From assembly GCF_008831285.2 (NCBI RefSeq), contig NC_045147.1, positions 1,390,001-1,454,000 on the forward strand: a DNA stretch of 64,000 nt. The letters are read 5' to 3'. How positions within the stretch are numbered: position 1 is the stretch's first letter; every line of letters starts with the position of its first letter. Of this stretch, positions 60,733 through 64,000 are shown piece by piece. This DNA comes from Nymphaea colorata (Eukaryota > Streptophyta > Magnoliopsida > Nymphaeales > Nymphaeaceae). The notes under the pieces are model-generated. The model had not been told where the DNA came from. It ran no database searches and worked only from the letters and a program-made list of their open reading frames with translations. Position numbers and translations under genes: made by a program.

Positions 60733-62689
60733 CAACACTTTCCACCTTTTCTTTCAATAAAGGAAAAGTTTAGTAAGGAAAAAGACTTGTTTAAATGCAT
60801 TTAGACGGACGAACTTCAATATCAGTTTGAATATGAGTTAAAATGCCATGTTCATTCTACTGAAATGTGTGACCAACATGGAACTAAAATAAAGAGCCAA
60901 CAAGCTCAAAAAAACCAAAGGACTCATATGGAACTAAGAACCACTATCAGCTTAACCTTATTCAGGACTGACTTGACCTATAAATGAACAAGTTCTAGTT
61001 ACGCCGGAATGGTCGAGGTTGATTCAGCTTGATTTTTGAATTTCTTGATTGAATTAGAAAACTATAATAAAATGGTAACACCTATATTTTCAAACTTAAC
61101 TCTCCCTTCTCTAATGTACTTTTTCTTCCTTATCTATAGTTTTTTTCAAGATTTCAGAAAAAAATAAACATTTAAAAAATCATATACTAAATAAACAAAT
61201 ACATCATATATGAAATGTGAACACCGGAAAAAGCACTAAGTTTATAGACATTTTGATAATTTGCATCATTCACTTCATTGCAAGGGTCTTAACCTACATT
61301 GTCACAATTGAAGATCAAATAAAATCGTGCAGCCATATTAACAACTTAAAAGTTGAATAAAAAAAATATACCTAGTGGAGTAGCACATATATTTACCTTT
61401 TTGATGAGGTGCCACTTGCTATTGTTGTTGATGCTTTAGCATCATACCTTCAACTGTTAAGGTGTGTTGCCCAGACTTCATTTAGCACTCCTAATAGGAC
61501 CTTCGGATGATGTATGGCATGAGAAGGTCGCTTGCTTTCTGTTTTCACCAAGAAAAATCAAAACACAAAGCTAGGCCTAGAGTATCTTGCTAATAACTTT
61601 TTTTTTTAGAAAGTACTTACATTCAGCAGTTGCATCTGAGAATGACACCATATAGGAGCTACACGGATGACACCCATGAGAACAAAGACTGTATTTTAGA
61701 TTAAGTATTTTACACAGAAGAACATCAAATCATAGAAATAAGATGCTATTTCTTTACCATGTGAGGGGCATCATCTTCTTTGCACAACATCCATGCAACA
61801 CCAGTTTCCTCCATATTCATGCCATGTCCATGCACAAGTTCAAATAGAATTTTACATTCAGTGGTTCTATAAGCTGAAAATACAAATCACAGTCAAAGAG
61901 GTGCCCATATTATCAGCGGAAGGATCAAAAACACCATCCATTCAGTACAAATAATGAAGTTATTGTGCACGGGAAGTGAACAAATAATTACCCTCAATCA
62001 TTTGTTCCCTTTAATCCCTCTAGTTAGAGCAATAGCTCACAAGACACTGTCATAAATTCCACCAAGATATGAGATAGATCATATCAAAAGCTTGTTATTA
62101 TTTTAGCAAATACCAACAAATGCAAGCTTACATTGATGGAACTCACTTGAAATATGTGGAAAGTTCAAGTAAGCATGTAAATCCCTATAATTATTTCTAC
62201 CAAATAAGCTAAACAAGCATCTCACATATCGATTGACACTTGCAAACAAAGATTATATGCATATGTGTGTGTTGTGCAAAGAGAGAGAGAGTATAATCAA
62301 TAGCTATATCAAGAACCCTCAATCTTGTTATTATTAATTTCTGCCACATGTATAGACATATTCTTCTTTATCATTTCAATAACAACTCTTCACCCTATAG
62401 AGGAAACTAAATTAGAAAGGAGACAAAAAAAACAAAGACCTTTCCGACATATAGTTTTAGATAATCTTGGGGAATGGTGATGCAAATGCCCAAATTTTTT
62501 TGCTTGGCAAAAATAAGCATTTTACCCCTCACAATGTGATTTTCGAACTAAATTTTTAAAGGCATTTGATATATACGGGCTGTCCACTTAACTATGGTCA
62601 TACCCATCTCATTTAGGCACCCAAACTTTAGAGCTTAAGGAAACTAAAATCTGGTATGTGTTGAAACATTGCTGAATGACCATTTTGGC
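60733..62689. other. Intergenic with possible exon-like segments on minus strand
   Basis: On the minus strand, 61873-61758 follows an acceptor-like TTTTCAG and ends at a GTAAAG donor. It has an open frame including 'ILFELVHGHGMNMEETGVAW'. Another stretch near 61545-61455 ends at a donor-like GTATGA. The product is not recognised and the segments may be remnants of a lost gene. The rest is AT-rich and shows nothing. Confidence 0.3.
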
Positions 62690-64000
62690 CTTGAACTTTA
62701 GCCTTTGCCATTGAACTTTGGAAAAGCTTCAGAACTATAAGAATTGCCTAAAACCAGCACAATTAGGATAATTCTCACATTTCAAGTCTTCAACAGCTGT
62801 TTGAGTAAGCTCACTAGCTTCCACTTAGCTCAAACCACTTGCTCTAACTCCAGGCAGTTCAGTGAGCCAAAACATCTGCCATTTATGAATCCTTAAGCCA
62901 TCCTCAAACCTGACCGAGGTCAAGTTAAGATTATTTTAGTTTTAGAGTTTAGATTTCAGTTCTAGGCTGACATATCTAATTTCATGGTGACATTATCTCT
63001 CTTATTTGGTAGGATCCGAGCTCAACCAGAGCTAATCAACTCATACCAAACTGGGATTATGTACTTTAGCTCAATTTGAGTCCTTTTTTTTTTTCAGATG
63101 GAACACAATTGCGATTTTAGAGGTTCATCAAGGTTGTTCAATTCTTGACATGTCACTTAGTGCACAACTCAACTTCTAAGCTTATTTCTAATCAATCATG
63201 GTATAAATTTTATCACTAATTAACAATAAAAATACTTCACTGGATTATTTTTTAGTTCAATTTAAGTTGGCATGCCTTAAAGCATCATTTCCCATATTGC
63301 CCTTCATAATTACTTTGAAATGAGCCATTTACGTACCTGCCATTTGAGAAAAATGCAATTTCAAAGAGTAAATGAAGAAATTTTGACTTGAAACTAGCAC
63401 ATGCCTAAATTTGGCCTAACACATGATGAGATGTGGGTAGTTTGCCGCACAACCCATTGAATTCAGTTTTTGTGCTGGTGGTAAAACTGTCCATTTTTAA
63501 TGTGGACATTATTACATAAATCTAAGTTTAATGCTGCATACACCTAAGAATATGCCACACATGAGCCTAGGGACCTTGAACTGAACCTAATAGGTCCACG
63601 GCTAGCTGAAACTACTATGAACCTGGAACTGATCTTGGCTTGAGCTAATCTGAGATTAGCTTAGTAGAACCTACATCTAGTTGAGTATGGAGCATACCTA
63701 GATCTTGAGCTAGGCTAAGTCACCCTGAACTAACTATGCATGAGCCCACATATCCAAGATTGAGCCTCGATGGGACATGCCTGATTCCAGATCTCTATAT
63801 TTACTTGTAGTTCTATGATTTGTATCTCTTTAGATCCAGATCTTCACTTCAAATTTCTAAACTCACATCTCAGACCCATATTGAGTATCACATCAATAAT
63901 ATATTTTCTAGAACATTCCCTAGATCTAGATCAAGCTATGAATCTCAGAATCAGATCATGGTCTAAGGTTCAGATACACTGAACTTGGATAATTTCATTT
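62690..64000. repeat. Dispersed noncoding repeat, copy 3 (cut by window end)
   Basis: Shares ordered phrases with 18780-20800 and 23690-25260: TTAGCTCAAACC, GGATCCGAGCTCAACCAGAG, CAATTCTTGACATGTCACTTAGT, TTTCCCATATTGCCCTTCATA. No coding capacity was seen. Confidence 0.5.

Overview
This is a repeat-rich stretch of a flowering-plant nuclear genome. The evidence is one intron-containing plant gene, plant-type Ty1/copia retrotransposons with initiator-Met tRNA primer sites, hAT-type MITEs, and many AT, CT and GA microsatellites. The sequence does not fix the species.

The only gene I can support with confidence is a cytokinin dehydrogenase of the CKX7 (no signal peptide, cytosolic) type on the plus strand. 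It has four exons between 37408 and 43502 encoding 549 residues, with a TATA-like box at 37247. Its first exon is very GC-rich in an AT-rich neighbourhood. Its introns carry long CT, GA, AT and poly-C tracts and a perfect hairpin.

Most of the rest is transposon debris of different ages. 1.3-3.2 kb: a decayed copia pol end with a probable LTR start. 5.75-5.94 kb: a hAT-type MITE with an 8-bp target duplication. 9.4-14.7 kb: a structurally complete but dead copia element (LTRs, PBS, gag, integrase, RT, RNase H, PPT, 5-bp target duplication TCTCT) with a 278-bp tandem duplication inside its RT. 14.8-17.7 kb: an older copia pol remnant. 18.8-20.8, 23.7-25.3 and 62.7-64.0 kb: diverged copies of one noncoding repeat family. 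25.9-28.6 kb: a 428-bp direct repeat on either side of a 759-bp hAT-like element (26422-27180) that carries a GC-rich, exon-like insert. 31.2-34.2 kb: a minus-strand copia element with target duplication ATGCA and a duplicated primer-site/LTR-end segment.

48.7-50.5 kb holds a tandem duplication of a decayed cysteine-rich coding segment, with a second hAT-type MITE inserted in only one copy. 51437-60727 is the most striking element. It is a 9.3-kb minus-oriented LTR retrotransposon with 2.7-2.9-kb LTRs, target duplication CCATG, and a 3.6-kb internal domain without recognisable protein-coding capacity, so it resembles a LARD. Its U3 carries a 72-bp tandem repeat, in five copies in one LTR and seven in the other, just upstream of a TATA box.

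I found no operon-like system, CRISPR array, rRNA or tRNA gene. Stretches with no entry hold nothing I could recognise beyond AT-rich sequence and short unsupported open frames.
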